Below are positions 47,959-59,447 of a DNA stretch of 64,000 nt, one piece after another. A program made the translations under genes and the position numbers. The stretch is from Trichopria drosophilae. Lineage: Eukaryota > Arthropoda > Insecta > Hymenoptera > Diapriidae. Position 1 is the stretch's first letter; the number at the start of each line of letters is the position of its first letter. The DNA lies in NCBI GenBank assembly GCA_030407085.1, contig CM059585.1:95636501-95700500 (forward strand), written 5' to 3'. The notes under the pieces are model-generated. The model was not told the origin of the DNA and did no database searches. It saw only the letters and a list, made by a program, of their open reading frames with translations.

Positions 47959-49811
47959 AGAATTACATAAAGTTTGGATATTTATAACTAAAAACACGCT
48001 TCAATATTGGGACTATTTTTTTGAAAACTTTTTTAATCTTTATTGATTTTTAGACATTTTTAATCCCCCTTCTTGAATTATAAAATTTTAATAGATTGGC
48101 TTCAAATTCGTATTTGGCAACGCCAAACATCATCAGTATAAAATATTCAGTAAACTCACAAAAAACTTTGTTCCCCGGCCATAAGCTTGTTGCTCAATTT
48201 TTCTTGCATTTTTGTTTTCTTTGTGTTTGTTCTTTTTTCTTTAATTTTGCTACGTGTTTACGTAAAAACCCTCCCGTGCACAAGGACGAGTATACTCGTC
48301 CAAACTACATTGTATCCATATGGGGAAAGAAAAACTCGTAAACATACTTTTTTTTATTATACAAAATATCTGAATAAAAATTTAGTCAAATGTAAAATTC
48401 CTTTTATTTGTGGATACAAAATGAAAATGTCAGTTACTATTCAAAATAAAAAAGGATAAATTACTTGGTAACGTCTCTGGTACTATTTGGTACTAAAGTG
48501 GTATAGAGATTAGAATTTATATTAGGGTATAAATTAGTATTTGATTGTGTTTGAGGTCAAACAATTAATCAAAATTCGTGGTTTATCGTTAATTAATCAA
48601 AATAAGACCGCGGATCAGAATATGTAAAACGAGTAGATCAAACGGTGATGTAGCAAATTATAGGCAGTTTATTCATGATTTCATAATACTTGGTATATAC
48701 TACTGTAATAAATATGCCACGATTGTGTTGAAATTTTATTTGCAATGTTGTTTTTGCAAATTTGTTACAAAAAACGAATTAGATGTAGAGCTTTTGTTTA
48801 TCACAAAAGTGTTTTAAATATCTGAAATAAGTTATTGCTGAAACTACTTAATGAAATCATTCTACAATGAAAATTTTCAATGATGTTAATTGTTTAGTCG
48901 AAAAGTATAAAAATGTCGAAACTTTGAATATATCTTCGCAATTTTTAGCGATACTGGACAAATTCCCAAAAATAAATTAATCTCCAGTTACTAAAAGTTC
49001 AATCATATTTCTAGAATTTAAAAAGTGTTATTAAAAAATTGTTATTGTTTAAAAATAGAATGAACCTTATATTAATAATTTCATATAGTTCAATTCGTTA
49101 GAAAAATTACGTTTATATCGGCTCTTATCTAGTAAGGATCGATGACGCTTGAAAGAGCCAAGTACACAAACTCTTGGGACAAATGCAAGTAAACACCATC
49201 CGTAAACCCCATAATAGGAAGTGCCTTCTGGCAAGTGGTAGAGTATAAAAGATGCATTTTTAAATTATTTACTCATATGAAATATTTAGGTTCCTTAGAT
49301 AGATAGATTTGTTTTGTATAAAATTGCAGAATTTTACTATACACATAAATTAAATAAATTTGAAACAAACATTACAAAAGGTTGTAGTAATACGATGAAA
49401 TGAACAACCTAATATATTAAGTGTTTCAATTAGCTACAAAACTTTGTGTCAAATATTGCTACCATTGCCAACCTTCTGTCGTGGCTATTATATTCTAGTA
49501 AGAAATTTATAATTTCAAAGTGTGACATTTCAAAAAGAAGTCGCGAAAACTCTGGCAATCTTTAGGAAAATACATTTTAACATTGTTACGTCGCGTCTTA
49601 GGTCAATTTTAATGACGGAAATTGACAGAGGAGATTTAAAAAATGGCATATGAAGATCGAACAAGTATAATTTTATGATCGTAATTAAATAATTAAATAA
49701 TAACTAAATCTTTTATGGACGTCTTTGACGATGAAATCAGGATGTTTTTGTGGTGCATACTTTTAATTTTTCTATCAAATTTTTTCTGATTACTGAATTT
49801 TACTGGATTCA

Positions 49812-49845
49812 ACCGCACCGGCGGCGCGGCGCGGCGCGGGCGTAA
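49812..49845. repeat. GC-rich simple repeat (GCGGC)n
   Basis: A short island of GGCGCGGCGCGGCGCGGGCG-type sequence in an otherwise AT-rich intron. It is a local simple repeat with no gene attached. Confidence 0.7.
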
Positions 49846-51145
49846 CGAATCTTTCCACTTCGGTCCTAATTTTTTCGAAAAATCTTAAAATAATCGAACC
49901 TTTCCATCTTTACCATCTTAAAAAAACTTTACAGTATAAATTTTGAAATGTCAGTACATTTTGACATTTTGTATTTGTTTTGGACAAGACATCTATTGCA
50001 TATTGTCAGAAATACGTTATTGAATCAGTATGAAATAAATATGAAATCACGAATTACAATCAACTAATTTGTTTGTCATAAATAGGAATTCTTTGTATAT
50101 AGCTAATGAAACCATTTATTACCATAAAATAAATGTTATTTACAATTAAATTCTTCATTATTCATTAAGTTACGTAATCTATTTACTGAAACATATTTCA
50201 ATGTTAAAATATGATTTATACTTATTTTCATTGTCTATAAATAAATTATTTAAAACTAATTCTTTCCAGATATATTTTATAAATATTTTAGTTAGGTCAA
50301 ATTATATTAACGAATTAGTAATTTTTAAAAGCTCTTAATACCCACACGTCTTTAACAGTTTCGTAAATACAAAATTTGATTTTACTTCAAAATTCTGTTT
50401 AGAATGGCTTTAAAACAATTTTACACAATTCTTTTAATTGTATAATTCATAACACATATCTCTCGATACATTGGTTTTCAATTTATTTTCTTAAAAAATG
50501 GCATTATGCTACCTATTGCGATTTCGTGACCACTTACAGAATCATAAAGCACCTTCACAATAGGTTCCAACTATACAATAGTTCTATTATATTTATAACA
50601 CAATTCTTACATAATATGGCATCGATATACTGTACCCTTCACTATACCGAAATAACATTTGAAATAATCTAATATCTAAAATTAAATATGTGGAATATTT
50701 TAAACGTTAATCGTATACGAATATACAAATAGATAACATTTTTAAACTTTTTCCTGTGATCATTAAGTAAAATTTCACTTAAAAATGTGTTCTTTTGTTA
50801 TTTTTAATTATTTTATAGAATCACAATAAAATAATTTCAGTAAACTATGCACCCCTAGAGAGAATGAATATTTTACTGAAACATTAAAGCATAAAAAAAA
50901 TTTTCACTTTTTTCAATATTTTGATTTTCAATTACTTAAATATTTCAAAATTATGTGATTATAATACTCATTTGTAAGAAAGAAAATGATTATATATTTT
51001 ATTAATATTTACAGCGGGACGAATTTATTTATGAAAAACAAAAATCGAAAATTTGTCTAAAATGAATTTTGTTTACTGTATTAAAATAACACCATCATCT
51101 GAAAGATTAAATTTAGATAATGAGATTTTATTATATTTTTAAATA

Positions 51146-51389
51146 CAGGGTGGACCTTGGCTAGCGGGCCATAGGCATCCCATGTTAAAGAAGTAACTAG
51201 ATCAGTCGACTAATCATGCGGTATATAGGCCTTGTCGGCTTTGCTGCAATTCTTAATTCTGTTTATTTATGCATTGCGAGGAATTAAAAGACTGTATCAA
51301 AACCTAATCACCACGGAATTAATCCACTGATGATCTAGTTACTTCTTTAACATGGGATGCCTATGACCCGCTGGCCGACGTCCAACCTG
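51146..51389. mobile_element. Mariner-like MITE with 58-bp inverted arms
   Basis: The arms 51146-51203 and 51332-51389 match with few differences (CAGGGTGGACCTTGGCTAGC against CAGGTTGGACGTCGGCCAGC), flanked by TA at 51144-51145 and 51390-51391. The inner part GCATCCCATGTTAAAGAAGT is identical in both arms. CAGGGTG-type ends plus TA are typical of mariner relatives. No coding content. Confidence 0.85.
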
Positions 51390-52006
51390 TATGTAAAAAT
51401 CGGTGTTCTTTCCCCAACATGACAAATCCATGACAATTTTGAAAAAGCGTCAAATGCAGTTTTTATTTTGTTGTTGTTGTTGTTATTTGATATTTTAGTA
51501 CAAAATGTGTATAATATTAATCTAAATCCAAATAATATGTATCTTATTCAATAGTTTCTTTTGTCTCCGACAGTTACCAAAATCATGTACAAAATTGCGA
51601 AGATAAGTGATTCGATCAAAAAGTAGAAACAACGGCTTTGGCCTACAAATTAATAAATGGTAGCCACACATTTTTTACTCGACGTGTTGAGTAACTTATA
51701 CTCTAGTCTGTGTATCTTCTGTTTTGTTTAATACAGCTTTTTGTAATTTAATATTTAATGTATTTTCTGTGTATGCGAATTACGAGAATTCGTCTTGTAA
51801 TATACATCTCAATCATATATTTTGGATAGTTATTGTCTAATAAATATTCTTTAATTTTATGAATATTGTTCTTATGAAGCTTTTTGTCACTGAGTTTTAT
51901 GATTCTATCTGCAAGATTGTAAATAATCGCCATTTTTTTTGAATACGTATGACAATGGTAGTTTAACAAACGACTTGAATATTTTGGTTTACAATTCCAA
52001 TCAAAC

Positions 52007-52110
52007 GTAAGACTGTTGTTACTACTTCTAATAAGTTCTAAAAATTTAATTAGTAAAGTCTAAGTAGTAACAGTCCGGATCGACATTTATTTGTAATCGA
52101 TTCGCTGTTA
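52007..52110. repeat. Inverted GTTACTACTT repeats
   Basis: AAGACTGTTGTTACTACTT at about 52009 faces AAGTAGTAACAGTCC at about 52063, and another GCTGTTACTACTTAC follows. Similar wording occurs near 11.13 kb. Small dispersed inverted repeat of unknown nature. Confidence 0.45.
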
Positions 52111-52519
52111 CTACTTACATTACTCTATTTTCCTATCTAAAATCCGCGATTTCAGCAACGATTTTTTAAACATTCTCACATGATAAACAATCGAATTTGG
52201 TGTAGCGCGTTACATCATACTCTGTCCGAATTAGATAGTTTCGGAGATTACACCTCGAGGGACAAAACCACCTATGTACCCAGGGGCATCCTCCTTTTGG
52301 ATGATCAAAAAGTAAAACAACTACAATAAAAATGAATTGACTATAAAAATATTGTGTGATACTCATGCATGGAATAAAAATCACGCAAGTTTCGCTGAAT
52401 GTATTATCGCTGTATTAAAAACATTTCGAGCGAAATCAGCGAAATATATAGCTGCAATCGCAAATGACATTTTAACTATTTTAGCGCAGGGACATGGATG
52501 GAGTCAATGTATCGGGTGC

Positions 52520-52675
52520 GTGTCGAAAAACCAACAAATCAAAAAGCCGACAATAAAACACCCACACTTCAAGAAATGACTGTCCGCTTATCGATATATC
52601 TATTTTTGATGTATCGGCTGTTTTACTGTTGGTTTTTTGACCTGCCGGCTTTTTTATTTATCGGTTTTTCGGGCC
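52520..52675. repeat. Foldback of 16-bp-step motif units
   Basis: The left arm has two 16-base units on the minus sense (52520-52535, 52536-52551). The right side has three on the plus sense: GTTGGTTTTTTGACCT 52628-52643, GCCGGCTTTTTTATTT 52644-52659, ATCGGTTTTTCGGGCC 52660-52675. The outer two units of each side pair as 32-bp inverted arms in exact register. The frames at 52337-52683 reflect this repeat. Confidence 0.65.
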
Positions 52676-53385
52676 GCATCTAACACAGCAACCTTAATAC
52701 ATACTATTGGCTAAACTGGCAAATTTTGTCACATATTTTAGCACTAAACAATAGCCGTTCATATCCACGGTAGCTTCACACGATTTGTCCAGAAGAATGG
52801 AAAATTTACAAGTTTTTTATAATAACCTTTTATTTAATAGCCTGTAATAAAAAATGACAGGTAATCAGTTTACGTGTCTTGCATATGACATTTTTTAATA
52901 CGTCGGGCGAGGGTTTCGATAATTTGCGCCCAAAGATTTGACTACAGGGCGCAAACTCAAGTTTTAATCCTGTAGTTCTAAACATGTCATTATATAATGA
53001 TCCTTAAGGATCTTTGACGATCATTACTCTCAAATTAGCCTACTTTTATTCTGCAAGAAACAACTTAGAGTAAGCCTGATGTATCGTGCGGTCATCTATG
53101 TGTCGAAAATTTTATATATTTTTTAAATATGTTTATGTTTATTTATATTGAATCATATGATTCACAAGAGTTTCTAAAAATAACATTTTTTTATTTTATA
53201 AACCCTTTTTTCAATTCATCACCAATAATAGTGTAATACCCATATTTTTTCTAGATTTTAAGATTTCTTTTGTAAAAGTTACCTATTCTAGATATCAAAA
53301 AGTGAAAATAATAGTAGTTTTCGATATAAGAGGGTAAAGTTTGACTTTGCACAACTCATTTTAATATGCGACTAGATAGATCCAG

Positions 53386-53490
53386 TGCGTAAAGTCGAAT
53401 GTTTACTCCCTATATTGAACATTATATTTGTATAGTATGCGTAAAATTCGTGCGTCTTTTTCAAGTGCGTAAAGTCGTATTTTACGCATA
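53386..53490. repeat. GTGCGTAAAGTCG short repeats upstream of exon 4
   Basis: AGTGCGTAAAGTCG occurs at about 53385 and 53464, and GTATTTTACGCATAC follows the second copy in inverted sense. A mirrored relative (GACTTTGCAC) lies at 53343. The arrangement recalls the hairpins before exon 2 (35403-35461). It ends about 190 bases before exon 4. Confidence 0.5.
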
Positions 53491-53676
53491 CTGTGAAAAA
53501 ATAGTTTTCGTAATATATTTGAAACATTAAAAAATTTCTTTCGATCTACAAAAAGCGAACTGATTTGACAATGAATATTTTGACCCCTGCTTTTCCCAAT
53601 TTTGGACGTCTCTATTGTTTACATGATAATGCATTGCTAGCCGACACCCACAATTGATCCAGCACTGTTTTTTCAG

Positions 53677-53925
53677 GTGATGCAACTGGTTGGTTCGCTA
53701 TATCTGCTGTACTTCCCGTATTGCGGATTGATCCTGTGGGAGGCCTCTGGTGCTGGAAGCGAGCATCGGGTACACGCGCATCCCCGATACGTGTCCTTGG
53801 CCTCCCTCCTACTCGCCTGTTCACCGCCCATCAACGGCCTTCTCTACGGCCTGAAATCACGAACCTTACGACGGTCCGTACAAAACTACTGGCGTAAAAA
53901 AGTGACTAAATCGGAACTCCAGCAG
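53677..53925 (+). CDS. Class A GPCR, coding exon 4 (TM6, TM7, helix 8)
   Basis: Encodes residues 249-331, in frame with exon 3 (phase 0). The acceptor is TTTTTTCAG and the donor CAG followed by GTAAGG. TM6 is about 249-271 and reads LLYFPY where class A receptors usually have CWxPY, so the toggle Trp is Tyr260; Pro262 is kept. ECL3 is hydrophilic (EASGAGSEHRVHAH). TM7 is about 284-306 with NGLLY (301-305) in place of NPxxY. A basic helix-8 segment follows (KSRTLRRSVQNYWRKK, then TKSELQQ). The YGL plus basic helix pattern again recalls GPR161. The last codons run into a donor, so the tail continues in a further exon. The open frame past 53925 is intron. Confidence 0.92.
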
Positions 53926-55139
53926 GTAAGGATTAATTTTTGTCCTCGCGTGACAAATAACCATGCCTCATACTTTTTGACTGATTACCGAAAATCGTCA
54001 TTGCCAAAATAATTACTCCCCAGAAGCCTCCGCACCCTTTATTTGTTGTTTCATGTTCTGAGAAACTAAGTTTTCTAAATTTGAACCAAAGATTTTTCCG
54101 CAGAAAATACGAAGTTCTTGTACATTATTTGAATAATTTTTTTTTCTAGGAGTTCTGTTCAGGTCTAAATAGTGAGGGGCGTTCATTGGTCTTTTATCCC
54201 CTTTATGTAGTTTTGTGAAACAGGAAGGAAGAGTATAATCACAAATCGGAGTCTTAGTTTATTTTGTATTACAAAATAAAAAAATCCGTACAGAAATTTA
54301 GGAACGAAACATAACTAGAATTCATCAGGATTAATACTCGAATTTACCTGGTTTTCCTGAATCTACCTGAAACCAATCGGTTTTATCACACTTGCTGGGT
54401 TGGGACCCAACCCGGGTAACCCGGTCGGATCGGATTACAAGAACTTAACCCAAACCACTAAACGATATTTAACGCGGGGTAACTTTTTATATTAACGTAT
54501 ACGAAACTTAATTATTTTTCTTTCTTTTTTTTTTTTTTATCAAAAGAATATTTTTAGTACTTTCACAACGAATTGTGAAGAATTTCTCAATCAACCTTCA
54601 ATAAACTTCGCGTTTACGTAAAATGAGTATCATGTCGCATAATAAAGAACAAACATCCGAAGTACCAAAAAATACCCCTTTCTGTGCTGAGTACGAAGTA
54701 AAGCTGTGCACCCTCCTAACGGTAACGAGGAGAAATAACACTGGTTTACAAAATGAAAGATAAAGATTTACATGAATAAGAAAAGAGTAAACAAATTTGT
54801 CCATACTGTCAGTTCCATAAAAATCTAAAAAAATGGCTTTTTATCGTAGGAAAAACAGCTGAGGTTACGACAGCTGGTGAAAACCAGTTCTCTGTGATCA
54901 CATTTTTAAAATAAATTATAGGCATATGAAGATATGCGAAAAAAGGAACTCACGTGCCAAATATTTCTTTATAGAAATGACCATTTAATTGTAAATAATT
55001 TATTGTTCAAAATACCTTTATTTTTATCGTATACATATATTTCTGTCTATGCATAATGCTTATCTTAAATAAATGTAATATGATATAAAATTTGACGTCA
55101 CAAATGAAAAATAGTACATTATGTAACATGGACGCTAAG
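53926..55139 (+). other. Sequence downstream of exon 4 (probable intron), nothing firm
   Basis: Starts with the donor GTAAGG. A GC-richer patch around 54395-54440 contains GGGTTGGGACCCAACCCGGG, a compact palindrome. Frames of fewer than 70 codons (for example 54598-54804 minus) show no domain. Possible tail exons near 54104 and 54150 are discussed in the findings. Confidence 0.45.
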
Positions 55140-55314
55140 TTGGTCTTTATACGCCGAGCGGAAGTTTCGTCTACGTCTCGTATACGAATCCGCGAGACGA
55201 CTCCACGTTGCATAGGATACTCTATGTAACGAAGATACGATTTCCAAGTTTATAAAGAATGAAATAAAATCATTTTAGAGAATGATTGCAGAGAGAGATG
55301 GTAAGGCTTGAGGA

Positions 55315-55365
55315 GCGGGCGAGGGGGGGGGGCAGCAGGGGGTTCGGGGGGCGCAGCCCCCGATG
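55315..55365 (+). repeat. G-run tract with a GGGGGCGCAGCCCCC hairpin
   Basis: Several runs of five to ten G residues (GAGGGGGGGGGG, CAGGGGG, CGGGGGG) are followed by a perfect GGGGGCGCAGCCCCC-type stem. Four G-runs in a row make G-quadruplex formation possible on the + strand. Unusual in this AT-rich window. Confidence 0.7.
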
Positions 55366-55442
55366 GACAATTATAAATGATGTGAAATGAAAATGAGCAT
55401 CCGCTTTCAACCGTACGGGCGCATGCGAATCCCGAAAAGGGT

Positions 55443-55486
55443 CATGGGTTTTGTTTCAATTTTTAAAAATTGAAATAAAACCCATG
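55443..55486. repeat. 44-bp near-perfect palindrome
   Basis: CATGGGTTTTGTTTCAATTT and its mirror meet without a loop; the two 22-base arms differ at a single position (G against A). It could be a junction of two inverted copies or a simple cruciform-prone site. Confidence 0.75.
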
Positions 55487-55735
55487 TATACTATAATCTG
55501 TAAAGTTATATTGTGACGTTCCCTTTTTATATATATTCCGGAATTTTTGAACTGGTTAGAACATGCACGCCCTACGTCTGGTATACGTAGGAATGGTCAT
55601 CGTATCCGACTATTGTGTACGACGTTTGGCGACGAATGGTCGTATACGCATACGCAACGTATACGTAATATAGACGCATCGTTAGCATACGTTTATTGGA
55701 CGCTGTAGCTTGAATAGAGTACGTATACGGGCACT

Positions 55736-58730
55736 TTATTGTACTAGTACGTTTTAAGGCACTTTATTATACTCTTTTCATGGAAAAACGATTTGGGACA
55801 TTTGCTTTTGTATAAATTACGAATGGATGGATTGCAACTTGATTCTGAGACGAGTGATGACTTTGAATTTCATCCTGTATTTTAAATGAATAATTTTCTG
55901 AGAAATAACCCAGTACCATCACTTCATCAAAGTGTCGATTTTATTTTTTCATTTTTATAAAATTGCTAACATTCCGGGCTATGAAATCATGAATCCGAAG
56001 TTTAGATATTCGAGATTCAAGTTCTGTCAAATAGTTTTCTCTGATGTATTCAGATTCCACAAAATGCCATCGATTATTCAGACCCTTCCATTCCTTGAAT
56101 ACATACAAACCTGTTAATATTGTTTTTATCAAAAATATTTTTAATTGATTATATAAATCCCGGACATTGTTGATATTTTCTAAAGTCGCATTCATTCCGT
56201 AGTAAATTCGCGCATCATGAGTTTTTGTATTCTGTATTGTTCTCGTCAAGAAATGTTTATAACTTAACGTAGTTCAATTTTGAATAAGTTCTGAAACATG
56301 ACTCCGAAACGTTGGCGATTTCACATGGAATGCCCCTACTGTTTTATCCAGAAGAAACGAATTTAAGCGACCAATATTTGGTATGTGCAATCTTAAAATT
56401 TCGATAATTGATTCAATTTGATGAGTAAAATATGTATCAAATCGATATGTAGATGTAACAAAACATCAAAGTTACATGTTTCCGCAGATGTACTGAAACT
56501 ATTTTATAATTTCGTACCAAACGCTGGAGAGTATTTTCATTTTATTATTTACTGATCTGAATTTGATCAAATTTAGCCGAAAGCGAATGAATCGAAAAAT
56601 GAACAAAATAATATCACTTTTTTAAAACATTTTAGGACGTGATGTTTTTCGACAATTAATGGGAATTAGATCAAAATTGAACTCATATGAGTTCTCTTTG
56701 CTTTAAATATTTGATTCGTTTTGATCTATTGTTATATACAATATTGCGATTCTACTGCATGGATTCAAATTGTATCAGATGTCGATCAGAATAGGATCAC
56801 TTTCTTATCGATTTTGGTCAAAATGGACCAAATTCTGGGACTAAGCGAGTATAAAATATTCCACAATTTGACTATTTAGATCTGAAAAGTTCCACGCTTT
56901 GGTCCATTGATTTGGAATTATATATATTCGCTCTGTAAATTCTAATTTAAATCCATTGAAACCTTAATCTGTTAGGAATATGAAAGACATCAGTTTCTTA
57001 GTTATTTAAGTGTATTTAATGTCATTGCCTTTTTCGATATGTAAATAAACCCTTTATACTAATAAGTAATCCATTGATCCTGAGATTTCATAAAATTATT
57101 GAATAAAGAGGTTTGAACATTATGTAGTGGCTATAAAGCTATTTTACGTTATTTTAACTGACTCATCACGGCTGCAACCTTGAAAATCAATTGTATGAGC
57201 TAATTTTGCGAATGTGCATCCAATCTGTTGCCACGACACTGACAAAAGTTATTTTTCCAGCTAAACTTGGATCAGACTTCATAAGTGCTCATTACTGTGA
57301 TTTTTCAATAATTTCGGGCAATCAGGCGCCATTTTGCATTGGTTAACAATAAAAGTATCTAAAAATATATTTTGGAAGTACAACATTCCGGTCCCGTATC
57401 CTGATAGGTTAGAATGTTCTTAAGTACCGACAACATGGTTAAAAAAATTCCTTAAAAAAAAAAGAAATCGGAAATGAGCGTTTTTTTTATTTATTCTTAA
57501 AAAGAAATAATTTGCTGTCCTTTATTAATAAATTTGGCTATGCAATTTGAAAGATGAGACTTTTTTACACAAGAATATTTATCCGAATATTTTTTCCACA
57601 CGGGTTATAATTGAAAGACATGGGCTTGAAGTTGACGTTAAAATTTTCGCCATTTGAGCCTTGAAGGTTTAAATACAAACGATACTAAACCATGAAAAAA
57701 GTACAAAATGTGGGTATATTATTCTAGTCTATTACGATACTTGAGAATATTATATAATATAGTAGCTAACAAAACTTTACTTTATATTGAAAATACGTTA
57801 TTATGTTTTTTACCGCTATCCCTTATTAGTAATATTCTAAAAAAAGTAAATATGAATAGAATATACAATATTTAATAAGATTTTGGTTATTATAAAAAAT
57901 GTAAGATTTTATAATCATGAATAATTTGGCCATTAAAGTACCCGCATAGTTTAAAAGCCCGACGAACATTAATCTTGCCATTACGTTAATTATTCAATTC
58001 ATCGTTGTAGGATTATTACACCGAGAAAAGAAGATTATAAAAGTTACTAGAAAGTATTTATTTAGTACCTTTTTTTATTGTCATTCCTGGTAGAAAAGAT
58101 ATCATCCAAATTAGGTTAATTTAATACAAAAAATATTTATAACTATTTCCTTATGTAGTAGGATTCTGACACAAAAAGTTAACAGTAAAAATATATAATT
58201 TTTTCGGCATTTTATTATATTTTAATATAATTTATTTATAATTTTTTATTTAATAAATTATAATTTTCTCCTTGGTTAATTTTTAGTTTTGTCAAGGAAA
58301 AAACTTCTCGATAATTTCTAAAAACTTGACAATTTTAGTGGCAATATATTAACATATATTAAAATGTGGTTCCTCCATCTTTCTCAACCAGTATAAATGA
58401 CCAAATTAGGAGACCTCATTAGTTATTTTATTTTAGTCCAGTGACGAAATATACTATTGCAGTATTATTCGAAGTTCAACCATTTTCTGCAGATTTCTTT
58501 CTGGCATTATAGTACAAGAAATAATAGTCCTAATATTATCAATAAATGTTTCTTAGGGTTAAACATTTTAATGTTATATTAATCATAAATTAAAGTAGCT
58601 GTAAATCTAATTTACTACTGCATCCACAAAGTTTAAAATGTATAATACTCATCAATATACTCTAAAGCTCTTAATGAGAAGATTATTTTAATGTAAAGAA
58701 TTTCATCCCAAAGAAACGAGAATCATTCCA
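55736..58730. other. AT-rich, no gene recognised
   Basis: The minus frame at 55941-56249 (102 codons) has mixed composition but no recognised domain. It is kept only as a weak hypothetical. The rest is A/T-rich spacer with frequent stops. Confidence 0.4.
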
Positions 58731-58738
58731 CCTCTTAA

Positions 58739-59447
58739 GGGGAAAGACCAGTGTAACGAGGATAAGAACAGGTCAATTTTCATGAATTTTTTTCTGACGA
58801 AATATGAATTGTATCTACAATCCGTTCGGATAATCAATTTTATTAGATTTTAAAGTTCATATAAAAAAATGTTTGTAAAAAAATATTTCAAATTGCCGCC
58901 GCGGCGGACCTTAACGCGTGGCCTGTTTTTTTGAGACGTTCAAACGGTGAACATGAAATCTCATGTTTGCGTCATCTGAAACAAAAATTAAAGATATGGT
59001 AATTATCTACATAGTACTAGCTATCGGCTAACGGGTGCGTTTATCGAAGTAAAATTTCTACGCCGAGAAAATAATTCTTCAAAATTTGTTGTTTTTTTTC
59101 CTACGTTTGATGCTATTATTGTTAAAACAATCATAACAAAATTTATATCGAAAAAGCTCCTGTTAGTCGATAGGCACTAACCCAGAGAATATGTAGTTCG
59201 AATTTCAAGTCGATTCATCGAGTGAAACTCGAGAAATCAGGTTCACCTTATTTAAAAATGTAGTTTCAAGAGAAACGCGTTTAATGTTTTGGCAACAGTT
59301 TTTTTAATGCAAAAATTATTTTTAAGCTTCTTACCAGTCATCGCGCATTCCTGTTGCATACAGTATAATATAATTTGAAATACAGTTCAAAGAATTATTT
59401 AAGCCAATAAAAAACATTTTTTTAAAATATTACACTGGCCTTCCTCC
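58739..59447. mobile_element. TTAA-flanked (piggyBac-type) non-autonomous element
   Basis: The ends GGGGAAAGACCAGTGTA and TACACTGGCCTTCCTCC are inverted repeats with a few differences, and TTAA lies directly outside both (58735-58738 and 59448-59451). TTAA target sites are the hallmark of piggyBac-type transposition. The 709-bp interior contains GCCGCCGCGGCGG (about 58897) but no transposase frame. Confidence 0.8.

Larger units (their letters stand above)
38892..53676 (+). other. Receptor intron 3 (about 14.8 kb)
   Basis: Phase 0 intron from donor GTTAGT to acceptor TTTTTTCAG. A short extra ICL3 exon inside it cannot be excluded, but exons 3 and 4 join in frame with a loop of plausible length. 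Elements inside are listed separately. Stretches 42.0-43.4, 45.7-47.6, 48.0-49.8 and 49.9-51.1 kb are AT-rich with nothing recognised. Confidence 0.7.
55140..55735. repeat. Cluster of GTATACG palindromic words and hairpins
   Basis: CGTATACG, TATACG, CATACG or close variants recur many times in two blocks (55145-55215 and 55565-55735), for example CGTATACGCATACG and ACGTATACGTAA. The first block also has a CGTCTCG...CGAGACG hairpin. The blocks are CpG-rich against an AT-rich background. Probably a repeat of unknown class. Confidence 0.5.

Noticed and set aside
53612..53824. Minus-strand open frame of 70 codons
   Set aside because: Antisense shadow of receptor exon 4; no domain of its own.
55425..55445. 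tRNA T-loop-like wording (GCGAATCCC)
   Set aside because: No acceptor stem, D-arm or anticodon arm can be built around it.
55941..56249. 102-codon minus frame
   Set aside because: No family recognised and no splice or promoter context; not strong enough to list as a gene.
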